Assembly (NCBI GenBank): GCA_020632995.1
Contig: JACKEN010000002.1
Location: 667,501-731,500 of the forward strand
From: Deltaproteobacteria bacterium
Lineage (GTDB): Bacteria; Myxococcota; Kuafuiibacteriia; Kuafuiibacteriales; Kuafuiibacteriaceae
Direction of reading: 5' to 3'
DNA: 64,000 nt
Numbering within the stretch: the first letter of the stretch is position 1; every line of letters begins with the position of its first letter. Below are positions 18,410 through 26,334 of this stretch, piece by piece. Below the pieces are notes generated by a model. That model was not told where the DNA came from, did not search any database, and saw only the letters and a list, made by a program, of their open reading frames with translations. A program made the translations under genes and the position numbers.

Positions 18410-19798
18410 ATGCGCTACGACGTGGTCATCATCGGCGCCGGCATGTCCGGCCTCGCGGCGGGGGTGCGCTTGGCGCACTTCGGCAAGCGGGTGTTGATCG
18501 TCGAGCAGCACGCTCTGTGGGGTGGCCTCAACTCCTTCTACAAGAAGGGCGGGCACCACTTCGACGTGGGCCTGCACGCGGTGACGAACTGGCTTGCCCC
18601 CGGCTACCGGGGGTCGCGGATCCCGATGCAACGCATCCTGCGTCAGCTCCGGATCTCGTGGGAGGAGCTGGGGCTCGAGCCCCAGACTCGCTCCAGCGTG
18701 TGGTTCGACGACGCGCGGATGGTGTTCACCAACGATCTGGCGGTGCTGACCCAAGAGGTGCAGCGCTGCTTCCCGGATCAGGTGGACGGCTTCGTGCGGC
18801 TGAGCGAGCGCTGCGCCGAGTACCCGGAGGCCAACCACGACACGCCCCCGGTGAGCACGCGGCGTGTCCTCACCGAGTACCTCAGCGACAGTTTGCTGGT
18901 GGACATGCTCCTGTGCCCGTTGATGTTCTACGGGAACGCGGAGGAGGAGGACATGGACTTCGAGCAGTTCGTGATCCTCTTCAACAGCATCTACCGGGAG
19001 GGCTTCTGCCGGCCCCGCCGCGGGGTGCGGCAGGTGCTGGACGTGCTGACGGACAAGTACACCGAGCTGGGGGGCGAGCTCCGGCGGCGCACCCCGGTGG
19101 AGCGCCTGGTGGTGAAGGACGGGCGGGTCACCGAGGTGGTCCTCGGGCGGGGCGAGAACGTCGAGGCCGACGTCGTGCTGTCCTCGGCCGGGCTGGTGGA
19201 GACGATGGCGATGCGGAGCGACGTCGACGACGATCGCTTCGAGCCGCTGGCCGGCAAGCTGGCCTTCACCGAGAACATCTGGCTCCTCGACGAGGACCCG
19301 AAGGCCCTGGGCTTCGAGGACTGCGTCACCTTCTTCAACCGCGGCCCGGGCTTCGCGTGGCGCTCGCCCGAGGCGCCGGTGGACCTGTCGAGCGGGGTCA
19401 TCTGCGTGCCGGGGAACTACGCCCACGCCGAGCCCCTCGATCGGCACATGGTGCGGGCGACCCACCTGGCCAACCACCGGGTGTGGTTCGAGTGGGACGA
19501 GGCGCGCTACCGCGAGGAGAAGGGGGCGTATATCCAGCGCTCCCTCGCCACGGTGGCGGAGCGGGGCGGCGACCTGAGCGGGCACGTGACGTACACCGAC
19601 GGCTTCACCCCGCGCACCGTCACCCAGTTCACGCGGCACCGGAACGGGGCGGTCTACGGGTCGCCGCACAAGGTGAAGTCGGGTTGCACCGAGGTCGAGA
19701 ACCTCTATCTGTGCGGGACGGATCAGGGCTTCGTCGGGATCGTGGGCGCCATGCTCTCGGGCATCGCGATGGCGAACCAGCACGGGCTGCGGGGGTGA
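18410..19798 (+). CDS. FAD-dependent oxidoreductase, phytoene desaturase (CrtI)/RetSat-like, copy 1
   Basis: A 462-residue flavoprotein. The N-terminal FAD motif is VVIIGAGMSGLAAGVRL followed by an E at the beta2 end (VEQHALWGG). The C-terminal FAD-contact segment is NLYLCGTDQGFVGIVGAMLSG. This is the CrtI/retinol-saturase/NAD(P)-FAD amine-oxidase-like superfamily, whose members introduce, remove or isomerise double bonds. Its position between the ACP and the second CrtI-like gene suggests that it acts on ACP-bound acyl chains or the released product; this is inferred. RBS AGGGAG precedes the ATG. The gap to the next gene is 3 bp. Confidence 0.87.
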   Translation: MRYDVVIIGAGMSGLAAGVRLAHFGKRVLIVEQHALWGGLNSFYKKGGHHFDVGLHAVTNWLAPGYRGSRIPMQRILRQLRISWEELGLEPQTRSSVWFDDARMVFTNDLAVLTQEVQRCFPDQVDGFVRLSERCAEYPEANHDTPPVSTRRVLTEYLSDSLLVDMLLCPLMFYGNAEEEDMDFEQFVILFNSIYREGFCRPRRGVRQVLDVLTDKYTELGGELRRRTPVERLVVKDGRVTEVVLGRGENVEADVVLSSAGLVETMAMRSDVDDDRFEPLAGKLAFTENIWLLDEDPKALGFEDCVTFFNRGPGFAWRSPEAPVDLSSGVICVPGNYAHAEPLDRHMVRATHLANHRVWFEWDEARYREEKGAYIQRSLATVAERGGDLSGHVTYTDGFTPRTVTQFTRHRNGAVYGSPHKVKSGCTEVENLYLCGTDQGFVGIVGAMLSGIAMANQHGLRG

Positions 19799-19801
19799 GC
19801 G

Positions 19802-21373
19802 GTGACGAAGGACCGAGACATCCAGATCGGTGAGGCGGGGGGGATCCTGGCGCCGCCGGCGGTGACCGCGCCGTCCGTCTTGCGGGAGCGGCGCAAGACG
19901 CTCGTCTCGCCCAAGCGCCTCGAGGGGCTGGCCCCGAGCTACGACCTCATCGTGGTGGGCTCGGGGCTCGCGGGGCTCACCGCGGCCAACCGGGTGGCGC
20001 GGCAGGGGCAGCGGGTGCTCCTGTTGGAGCAGCACTACAACTTCGGGGGCCTGGCCACCTGGTTCAAGCGGCAGAACGGGCACATCTTCGACATCTCGCT
20101 CCACGGCTTCCCGGTGGGGATGATCAAGACCTGCCGGAAGTACTGGACGAAGGAGATCGCGGACTCGATCGTCCAGCTCAAGAGCATCCGCTTCGACAAT
20201 CCGCAGTTCAGCTTGCAGACCACCTTCGACCGCGAGGACTTCACGCGGATCCTGGTGGAGCACTTCGGCATCCAGGCCGAGGTGGTGGCGTCGTTCTTCG
20301 ACACCCTGCGGGGGATGAACTTCTACGACGACCAGCGCCTCACCACTCGGGCGCTGTTTCAGCGCTTCTTCCCCGGGCGGACGGATGTGTGGCGCCTCTT
20401 GATGGAGCCCATCGCGTACGCGAACGGCTCCACCCTTGACGACCCCGCCATCACCTACGGCATCGTGTTCTCCAACTTCATGTCGAAGGGGGTCTACACG
20501 TTCCAGGGGGGCACGGATCAGCTCATCAAGGCCATGAAGGCGGAGCTGGTGCACAACGGGGTCGACATCCGGAACTACGCTCAGGTGGAGCAGATCCTGG
20601 TGGAGCCGGAGGGCGAGGGCCCGCCCCGCTGCGTAGGCGTGGTGGCCAACGGCGTGCGGATCCCGGCCAAGGCGGTGGTGTCCAACGCCAACATCAAGAA
20701 CACCGTCTTCAAGCTGGTCGGCGCCGAGCACTTCTCGCCCGAGTACGCGGCGGAGGCGGAGGGGGTGCGGATGAACAGCGCCTCCACCCAGGTCTACTTG
20801 GGGATCCGCGAGGGCGAGACGTTGCCCTTCGTAGGGGACCTCTTCTTCACCAGCTCCGCCCCGGAGTTCGACTCCGAGGCGCTGTGCGCGTTGGAGTGCA
20901 CCAGCCGCACCTTCTCGTTCTACTACCCGGAGATCCGGCCAGGCTCCGAGCGGTACGCGGTGGTGGCCTCGATCAACTCGAACTACCGGGACTGGGCCGA
21001 CATGAGCGACGAGGCGTACCAGCACCACAAAGAGAAGTACGCCCGCGAGGCGATCGACGTCCTCGACGGCTACGTGCCCGGCATCGCGCAGAAGATCGAC
21101 CACGTGGAGGTGGCCACGCCGCGCACGTTCGAGTTCTTCACCCAGCACGCCCAGGCGACTTCGTTCGGCACGAAGTTCGAGGGCTTGAAGGTGAGCCAGG
21201 AGCTCCCGAAGCACGTGCAAGGCCTCTTTCACGCCGGGAGCGTGGGCATCATCATGAGCGGCTGGCTGGGGGCCGCGAACTACGGGGTCATCGTGGCCAA
21301 CGAGGTGGACCGCTACCTCCTCGGCCTCACGAAGCCCACCGCCGGAGCTCGAGAGGAGTCCGCCCATGTTTGA
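19802..21373 (+). CDS. FAD-dependent oxidoreductase, phytoene desaturase (CrtI)/RetSat-like, copy 2
   Basis: A 523-residue flavoprotein related to the preceding gene but clearly diverged. The FAD motif LIVVGSGLAGLTAANRVA begins only near residue 50, after an extra N-terminal segment. LLEQHYNFGGLATWFKR and the C-terminal GLFHAGSVGIIMSGWLGAANYG complete the FAD site. Start is GTG, 3 bp after the upstream stop, and its 3' end overlaps the ketoreductase by 8 bp, so translation is coupled. Two unlike CrtI-type enzymes in tandem suggest sequential steps or a heteromeric complex. No phytoene synthase or other carotenoid gene is present, so carotenoid desaturation is unlikely. Confidence 0.87.
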   Translation: MTKDRDIQIGEAGGILAPPAVTAPSVLRERRKTLVSPKRLEGLAPSYDLIVVGSGLAGLTAANRVARQGQRVLLLEQHYNFGGLATWFKRQNGHIFDISLHGFPVGMIKTCRKYWTKEIADSIVQLKSIRFDNPQFSLQTTFDREDFTRILVEHFGIQAEVVASFFDTLRGMNFYDDQRLTTRALFQRFFPGRTDVWRLLMEPIAYANGSTLDDPAITYGIVFSNFMSKGVYTFQGGTDQLIKAMKAELVHNGVDIRNYAQVEQILVEPEGEGPPRCVGVVANGVRIPAKAVVSNANIKNTVFKLVGAEHFSPEYAAEAEGVRMNSASTQVYLGIREGETLPFVGDLFFTSSAPEFDSEALCALECTSRTFSFYYPEIRPGSERYAVVASINSNYRDWADMSDEAYQHHKEKYAREAIDVLDGYVPGIAQKIDHVEVATPRTFEFFTQHAQATSFGTKFEGLKVSQELPKHVQGLFHAGSVGIIMSGWLGAANYGVIVANEVDRYLLGLTKPTAGAREESAHV

Positions 21374-22094
21374 CTTCAAGGACCAGCGGGTCATCGTCAC
21401 CGGCGGCACGCGCGGCATCGGCGCCGGCATCACCCGGGCCTTCCTGGCCGCGGGGGCCCACGTCACCGCGACCTACACCAGCAACGCGGCGGCGGCGGAG
21501 GCCTTCAGGGCCGAGTGTGACGTGGGTGAGCGCCTGGCCCTGGCCGCCTTCGACGTGAGCGACGTCGACGCGGTCGACGCGTTCTACGCCGGCCTGTCGG
21601 CCCCGCCCCAGGTGCTGGTGAACAACGCCGGCATCAGGAAGGACCAGATCGTGGGCATGTTGCCCGCGGCGGACTGGCGGCGGGTGATGGAGGTGAACCT
21701 CGACGGCACCTTCTACATGAGCAAGGGCGCGGTGAAGGCGATGTCGCGGCAGCGCTACGGGCGCATCGTGAACATCACCTCCCCCAGCGGCGAGCTGGGC
21801 TTCCCCGGGCAGGCCAACTACGCGGCGAGCAAGGCAGGGCAGGTGGCCATGGCGCGCTCGCTCGCCAAGGAGGTCGCCCGGCGCAACATCACCGTGAACT
21901 GCGTGTCGCCGGGGTTCATCGACACCGAGCTGTTGGCCGACCTGTCGGAGGAGCACAAGAAGGGCTTCTTGGGCATGGTCCCCATGCAGCGCTTCGGCAC
22001 TCCGGGCGAGGTGGCCCACGCGGTCCTGTTCCTGGCCTCCAAGGAGGCGTCCTATATCACCGGCTCCACGGTGCACGTGACGGGAGGCATCTGA
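21366..22094 (+). CDS. 3-oxoacyl-ACP reductase, FabG-like SDR
   Basis: A 242-residue classical SDR. Cofactor motif TGGTRGIGAGITRAF, NNAG (VLVNNAGIRKDQ), catalytic Ser in TSPSGELGFPGQ, Tyr-Lys in ANYAASKAG, and C-terminal ITGSTVHVTGGI. All are typical of NADPH-dependent beta-ketoacyl-ACP reductase, the first reductive step after condensation. Start ATG lies inside the end of the preceding gene. The dehydratase follows after 3 bp, so the standard FASII order is retained. Confidence 0.92.
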   Translation: MFDFKDQRVIVTGGTRGIGAGITRAFLAAGAHVTATYTSNAAAAEAFRAECDVGERLALAAFDVSDVDAVDAFYAGLSAPPQVLVNNAGIRKDQIVGMLPAADWRRVMEVNLDGTFYMSKGAVKAMSRQRYGRIVNITSPSGELGFPGQANYAASKAGQVAMARSLAKEVARRNITVNCVSPGFIDTELLADLSEEHKKGFLGMVPMQRFGTPGEVAHAVLFLASKEASYITGSTVHVTGGI

Positions 22095-22097
22095 TCC

Positions 22098-22556
22098 ATG
22101 ACTGACAACGCAGCTTTCAAGCCGGTGAAGGACGTGCTCCCGCACCGCGAGCCGTTCCTCTTCGTCGACGAGATCCTGGAGCTCACCGAGGACACGGTGC
22201 GGGCGCGCCGCACCGTGCGCGCGGACGAGCCCCAGTTCGAGGGCCACTACCCGGGCCGCCCGATCATGCCCGGGGTGCTCCTGTGCGAGACCGTGCTCCA
22301 GGCCGGCGCCTACCTGATGGCGACCCGGATGGGGAAGGGCTCCGACATGAAGGGGGCGCCGGTGGTGACCCGGATGAACTCGGTGAAGTTCCGCCGCATG
22401 GTGACGCCGGGCGACGTGCTCGAGATCTACTCCGAGCACAAGCGCTCCATGATGGGCGCGCACATGCTGAGCGGCTCCATCAAGTGCGAGGGCAAGCTGG
22501 TCTGCAGCCTCGAGTTCTCGGTGATGCTGGTCGAGGACGAGCAGCCCTCGACATGA
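22098..22556 (+). CDS. 3-hydroxyacyl-ACP dehydratase, FabZ-like
   Basis: A 152-residue hot-dog dehydratase with the FabZ hallmarks LPHREPFLFVDEI and FEGHYPGRPIMPGVLLCE; His50 and Glu64 are the catalytic pair. It would dehydrate 3-hydroxyacyl-ACP to trans-2-enoyl-ACP. The stop overlaps the enoyl reductase start (ATGA), giving coupled translation. Length is normal. It is less likely to be FabA, because the active-site residue is Glu rather than Asp. Confidence 0.93.
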   Translation: MTDNAAFKPVKDVLPHREPFLFVDEILELTEDTVRARRTVRADEPQFEGHYPGRPIMPGVLLCETVLQAGAYLMATRMGKGSDMKGAPVVTRMNSVKFRRMVTPGDVLEIYSEHKRSMMGAHMLSGSIKCEGKLVCSLEFSVMLVEDEQPST

Positions 22557-23353
22557 GCTTCCTGGGGCTGGACGGCAAGACCGTCGCGGTCTTCGGGGTC
22601 GCCAACAAGAAGAGCGTCGGCTACCAGACCGGGCGCGTGCTCGCGGAGGCGGGGGCCAAGGTGGTCTACGTCGCCCACACCGAGGCGCGCCGGGCAGAGT
22701 TGTCGCGGCTTCTGGGCGACGCGCCGTGCCTGGTGTGCGACGTGGAGGACCCGGAGCAGATCCGCCGGGTGGCGGGTGAGCTGGCCGAGCACGGGCCGCT
22801 CCACGGGCTGGTGCACTCCATCGCCTTCGCCAACTACTCGGAGGGCTTCAAGCCCTTTCACGAGACCGGGCGGCAGGACTTCCTGCAGGCGATGCAGATC
22901 TCCTGCCACAGCCTGGTGGAGCTCTCGAACGCGCTCAAGCCCCACATGGCGCCGGACGGCGCGGTGGTCACCATCTCGATCTCCACCACCACCATGGCGG
23001 CTGAGAACTACGGCTACATGGCCCCGGTGAAGGCGGCGCTGGACTCCACCGTGGTCTTCCTCGCCAAGAGCTTCAGCGCCGACACCCGGATCCGCTTCAA
23101 CGCGGTGGCGGCGGGCTTGCTGAAGACGGCCTCGTCGGCCGGCATCCCGGGCTACGTCGACAGCTACCTGTTCGCAGAGCAGGCTACCTTGCGAAAGCAG
23201 GGGCTCAGCACCCAGGAGGTGGCCAACACCGCGGCCTTCCTCCTGTCGCCGCGCGCCTCCGGCATCAACGCCCAGCGCGTGGTGGTGGACGCGGGCATGG
23301 CCTGCAACTACTTCGACGCCGAGCTGGTGCGGGCCGCCACCCGCAAATCCTGA
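22553..23353 (+). CDS. Enoyl-ACP reductase, FabI-type SDR, last gene of the FASII-like run
   Basis: A 266-residue divergent SDR of the FabI class: cofactor segment FGVANKKSVGYQTG, HSIAFAN and the Tyr-x6-Lys pair in NYGYMAPVKAAL. It would reduce enoyl-ACP and thereby fix fully saturated positions. Some substitutions around the active site (AENYGYM) differ from E. coli FabI (PNYNVMGLAK), so activity or substrate may differ. It overlaps the dehydratase by 4 bp. A second enoyl reductase of different (plant) type lies at 39288, so this one is probably dedicated to the cluster. Confidence 0.88.
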   Translation: MSFLGLDGKTVAVFGVANKKSVGYQTGRVLAEAGAKVVYVAHTEARRAELSRLLGDAPCLVCDVEDPEQIRRVAGELAEHGPLHGLVHSIAFANYSEGFKPFHETGRQDFLQAMQISCHSLVELSNALKPHMAPDGAVVTISISTTTMAAENYGYMAPVKAALDSTVVFLAKSFSADTRIRFNAVAAGLLKTASSAGIPGYVDSYLFAEQATLRKQGLSTQEVANTAAFLLSPRASGINAQRVVVDAGMACNYFDAELVRAATRKS

Positions 23354-23666
23354 CACGTCGGTGTGCAGGCTACATTGTCGTAGTCACTCGGACGTGGACG
23401 AAATGGCCTCCGTGCCAGCCTCGGAGCATCACGTTTCTCAATGATGATGCACTGCGTCGACGCGGTGCGTCGCATTGCTCGAGTGCAAGTGTTCTTGCCG
23501 TGATACGAAACGAAGCATTTCCCTTGGCAAGCGGTCTGATGACGAATAAGGCAGGAGAGTACTGTTCGTCGATGGCCCGCCCCTCCTGGAATCAGCTCAG
23601 GCGGCCCGATGGTTCAATCAGGCGAGACTACGGGGCCGGGGGGCCTCGGCGTACAGGGGGCATTGC
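23354..23666 (+). promoter_or_regulatory. 313-bp non-coding stretch before the PPTase; possible promoter
   Basis: No credible ORF or RNA gene is seen. It is visibly less G+C-rich than the neighbours. A candidate promoter is TTGGCA at 23524-23529, followed about 16-17 bp later by AATAAG/ATAAGG. A sigma54 site was considered there but the second GC element is missing. The PPTase may thus be transcribed apart from the FASII-like genes, as well as by read-through. Confidence 0.3.
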
Positions 23667-24281
23667 ATGGTGATCAGGCCTTACGTGATGGAGGTGCCGC
23701 TCGCGGCCCAGGGGCTCCGCGGTGAGCAGCGGGTGGAAGACCTGACCCTGCGCGGGCGCGACGCGGCGGCGATGAGCGCGATGGCGTCCGGGCACGCGGT
23801 GCCCCAGTTCGTGGTGGACGACAAGGATCGCCCTCAGCCTACGCGCGGCATCCACTGGGCGATCGCGCACAGCTCCACCATGGTGGCGGGGGTCACCTCG
23901 GTCGAGCCAGTGGCCATCGACGTGGAGCGCATCCGTCCTCGGGCCGACTACCAGATCGCAGGCGCGATGGACGCCGAAGAGCTCGACATCCTCGGGGGCG
24001 ACGCGGTGAACGCGTACTTCTGCGCCTGGGTGGCGAAGGAGGCGGTGCTGAAGCTGGCCGGGGTGGGCCTGCCCGGGCTCTCGCGCTGCCGCATCAAGAA
24101 GGCGTGGAGCGATCACGCGGTGGTGAGCTTCGACGGCATCGACTATCCCGTCACGTTCGCCTTCTTCAGCGGCCACGTGGCCGCGGTGACCGGTCGTCCC
24201 GAGCTCGTGCAGTGGACCTTCCTCCCCGAAGACAGCGACGCGGAGTTGACCCCGCCCCGCGGCGGCGCTGTCCTCTTCTAG
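23667..24281 (+). CDS. 4'-phosphopantetheinyl transferase, Sfp superfamily
   Basis: A 204-residue PPTase. It has GIHWAIAHSS (substrate and CoA contact), the Mg-binding VAIDVERI (Asp85, Glu87) and the WVAKEAVLKL block (Trp121, Lys124, Glu125, Lys129). It transfers the phosphopantetheine arm of CoA to a carrier-protein serine, most simply the ACP at 18152. Length is in the range between AcpS and full Sfp. Its last base is shared with the GTG start of the next gene. Confidence 0.92.
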   Translation: MVIRPYVMEVPLAAQGLRGEQRVEDLTLRGRDAAAMSAMASGHAVPQFVVDDKDRPQPTRGIHWAIAHSSTMVAGVTSVEPVAIDVERIRPRADYQIAGAMDAEELDILGGDAVNAYFCAWVAKEAVLKLAGVGLPGLSRCRIKKAWSDHAVVSFDGIDYPVTFAFFSGHVAAVTGRPELVQWTFLPEDSDAELTPPRGGAVLF

Positions 24282-25126
24282 TGCTTGCGCTGGGGCTCGT
24301 CGTCCCGCTCCTCCTGGCCGCTGCCCCAGCGCCCGTCTTCCTCTCCATCGACGAGGCGGCGCCGCTCGTGGCGGGCGACGCCGTGGTGTTGGATGCGCGC
24401 GGTGCCTTCGCTGAAGCGCCGTACCTCCCCCGCGCTCGGGTCGTGGACTGGATGCGGCTGCGGGATGGCCTCGCCCGCACCGGGCGCCTGGCCGACGACG
24501 CGGCGCTGTTGGCCGCGTTCGCCCAGCTCGGAGTGACCGACGCCCGGCCAGTGCTGGTGTACGGGGCGGCCGACAGAGGCTGGGGTGAAGAGGGGCGCAT
24601 CTGGTGGACGCTCCGCTACCTCGGCCACCCTCGGGTCTACATCATCGACGGCGGGGTCCAGGCCTGGGTCGCGGCGGGGCGCCCGACCATGGACCACCCC
24701 GAGCCGGGCCGAGGCGTGGAGGCCTGGCGCCCCCAGAGGCAAGAGCGCTTGCAGGCGTCCCGGAGCGAGGTCGGGGACGCCGCGCGACGTCGGGACGTCA
24801 GCGTCCTCGACACGCGCTCTGACGAGGAGTTCCGCGGGGCGACGCCCTACTTCTCGTCGCGGGGCGGCCATGTGCCAGGTGCCTTGCACCTGGAGTGGCG
24901 CGCGCTCCTCGCCGAAGACGGGCGCCTGTTGCCGCGGGCGGAGCTGGAGCGTCGGGTGGCGGCGGCGGGGCTGCGGAGGGACCAGCGGATCATCGCCTAC
25001 TGCACCGGCGGGGTGCGCTCCGCCTTCGTGGTGGCGGTGCTCGCCCACCTGGGCTTCCCGGACGCCGCGAACTACGCGGGCTCGTGGTGGGACTGGTCGG
25101 CGGACGAGCGCCTCCCGGTAGAGTAG
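24281..25126 (+). CDS. Exported tandem rhodanese (thiosulfate/3-mercaptopyruvate sulfurtransferase)
   Basis: A 281-residue protein beginning with a signal peptide (VLALGLVVPLLLAAAPAP) from a GTG that overlaps the PPTase stop (TAGTG). Two rhodanese domains follow; the first has a non-catalytic loop (VYGAADRGWGEEGR), the second the active-site loop AYCTGGVRS with Cys241. The layout is that of SseA/TST enzymes, but the signal peptide puts it in the periplasm. Its link to the lipid cluster is unclear and may be only positional. It ends 1 bp before the convergent thiolase stop codon. Confidence 0.88.
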   Translation: MLALGLVVPLLLAAAPAPVFLSIDEAAPLVAGDAVVLDARGAFAEAPYLPRARVVDWMRLRDGLARTGRLADDAALLAAFAQLGVTDARPVLVYGAADRGWGEEGRIWWTLRYLGHPRVYIIDGGVQAWVAAGRPTMDHPEPGRGVEAWRPQRQERLQASRSEVGDAARRRDVSVLDTRSDEEFRGATPYFSSRGGHVPGALHLEWRALLAEDGRLLPRAELERRVAAAGLRRDQRIIAYCTGGVRSAFVVAVLAHLGFPDAANYAGSWWDWSADERLPVE

Positions 25127-25127
25127 C

Positions 25128-26309
25128 TCAGTCCCGCCCGTAGAGCGTCACCACGCAGGCGCCGCCCAGCCCCAGGTTGTGCTGGAGCGCCAGCCGCGCC
25201 CCGTCCACCTGCCGCTGCTCGGCCTGACCGCGGAGCTGCCAGACCAGCTCGGTGCACTGCGCAACTCCGGTTGCGCCGAGCGGGTGGCCCTTCGACAGGA
25301 GGCCGCCCGAGGGGTTGGTTACGAACTTGCCGCCGTAGCTGTTGTCGCCGTCCCAGACGAACTTCTCGCCCTCGCCCTCGGGGCAGAGGCCCAGGGCCTC
25401 GTAGGTGAGCAGCTCGTTGGCGGTGAAGCAGTCGTGCAGCTCCACCACCTGGATGTCCTCGGGGCCGACGCCGGCCTGCTCGTAGACCTTCTTGGCCGCG
25501 CTCTTGGCCATGTCGTAGCCGACCATCTTGATCATCGAGTCCTCGTGGAAGGAGGACCGGTAGTCCGTCGTCATGGCCTGGGCCTTGATGTAGACCGGGT
25601 TCGAGGCGCCCTTCTTCTTTGCGAACTCGTCCGAGCAGAGCACCGCGGCCGCCGCCCCGCAGGTGGGCGGGCAGCACTGGTAGCGGGTGAGGGGGTCGAA
25701 GACCTGGGGTGAGGCCATGACCTCCTCGAGGCTGAGCTCCTGGTTGAAGATGGCGTAGGGGTTCTTGGCGGCGTGCTTGCGCGCCTTGACCGAGATCTGG
25801 GCGAAGGTCTCGCGCTTGGTGCCGTGCAGCCACCGGTACTCGCGGCCGGCCCCGCCGAACATCTGGGCCGCGAAGGGGCCGCTGTCGACCCCCTGGTTCC
25901 GCTCCATGACGTTGAAGTGGGGCTCCACCGGGTTGGGGCGGTCGGCGTACTTGTTGGAGAGGGCGCCCTTCTCCATCTGCTCGAAGCCCACCACCAGCAC
26001 GCACTCGGCGAGGCCGCCCTCGATCGCCTGGCGGCCGAGCATGAGGGCGGTGGAGCCGGTGCTGCAGTTGTTGTTGACGTTGAACACCGGGATCCCGGTG
26101 AGGCCGAGCTCGTACACCGCGCGCTGGCCGCAGGTGCTGTCACCGAACACGTAGCCCGCGTAGACTTGGGCGATCTCCTCGTAGGAGACCCCGGCGTCCT
26201 GCATGGCGGCTCGGGCCGCGTTGGCCGCCATCACGTGGTAGTCGTCGCTGGCGCCGGGCTTGGCGAACTTGATCATCCCGACCCCGAGTACGTTGGTCCT
26301 TCTCGTCAT
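25128..26309 (-). CDS. SCPx-type thiolase (acetyl-CoA acyltransferase / lipid-transfer protein)
   Basis: A 393-residue thiolase-fold protein of the sterol-carrier-protein-x class. The nucleophile segment is VNNNCSTGSTAL (Cys82), then VELHDCFTANEL, and the C-terminal GHPLGATGVAQ replaces the CxG motif of classical thiolases, as usual in this class. Such enzymes cleave 3-oxoacyl-CoA of branched or sterol side chains. It has a good RBS (GAAGGAGC) and lies 25 bp downstream of the MFE-2-like gene on the same strand, so both steps would be co-transcribed. Confidence 0.9.
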   Translation of the reverse strand: MTRRTNVLGVGMIKFAKPGASDDYHVMAANAARAAMQDAGVSYEEIAQVYAGYVFGDSTCGQRAVYELGLTGIPVFNVNNNCSTGSTALMLGRQAIEGGLAECVLVVGFEQMEKGALSNKYADRPNPVEPHFNVMERNQGVDSGPFAAQMFGGAGREYRWLHGTKRETFAQISVKARKHAAKNPYAIFNQELSLEEVMASPQVFDPLTRYQCCPPTCGAAAAVLCSDEFAKKKGASNPVYIKAQAMTTDYRSSFHEDSMIKMVGYDMAKSAAKKVYEQAGVGPEDIQVVELHDCFTANELLTYEALGLCPEGEGEKFVWDGDNSYGGKFVTNPSGGLLSKGHPLGATGVAQCTELVWQLRGQAEQRQVDGARLALQHNLGLGGACVVTLYGRD

Positions 26310-26334
26310 CGCGCGTGCTCCTTCGTGTGGTGGC

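Noticed and set aside
18410..21373. Carotenoid biosynthesis cluster
   Set aside because: Only CrtI-like flavoenzymes are present; no phytoene synthase, GGPP synthase or cyclase, and the partners are FASII enzymes.
18089..21466. Open reading frame of 1125 codons on the minus strand opposite the lipid cluster
   Set aside because: It is the antisense shadow of several well-supported genes in very G+C-rich DNA, with His/Val/Arg/Leu-rich composition and no motif.
23524..23545. Possible sigma54 (-24/-12) promoter TTGGCA
   Set aside because: The downstream GC element at the required spacing is missing.
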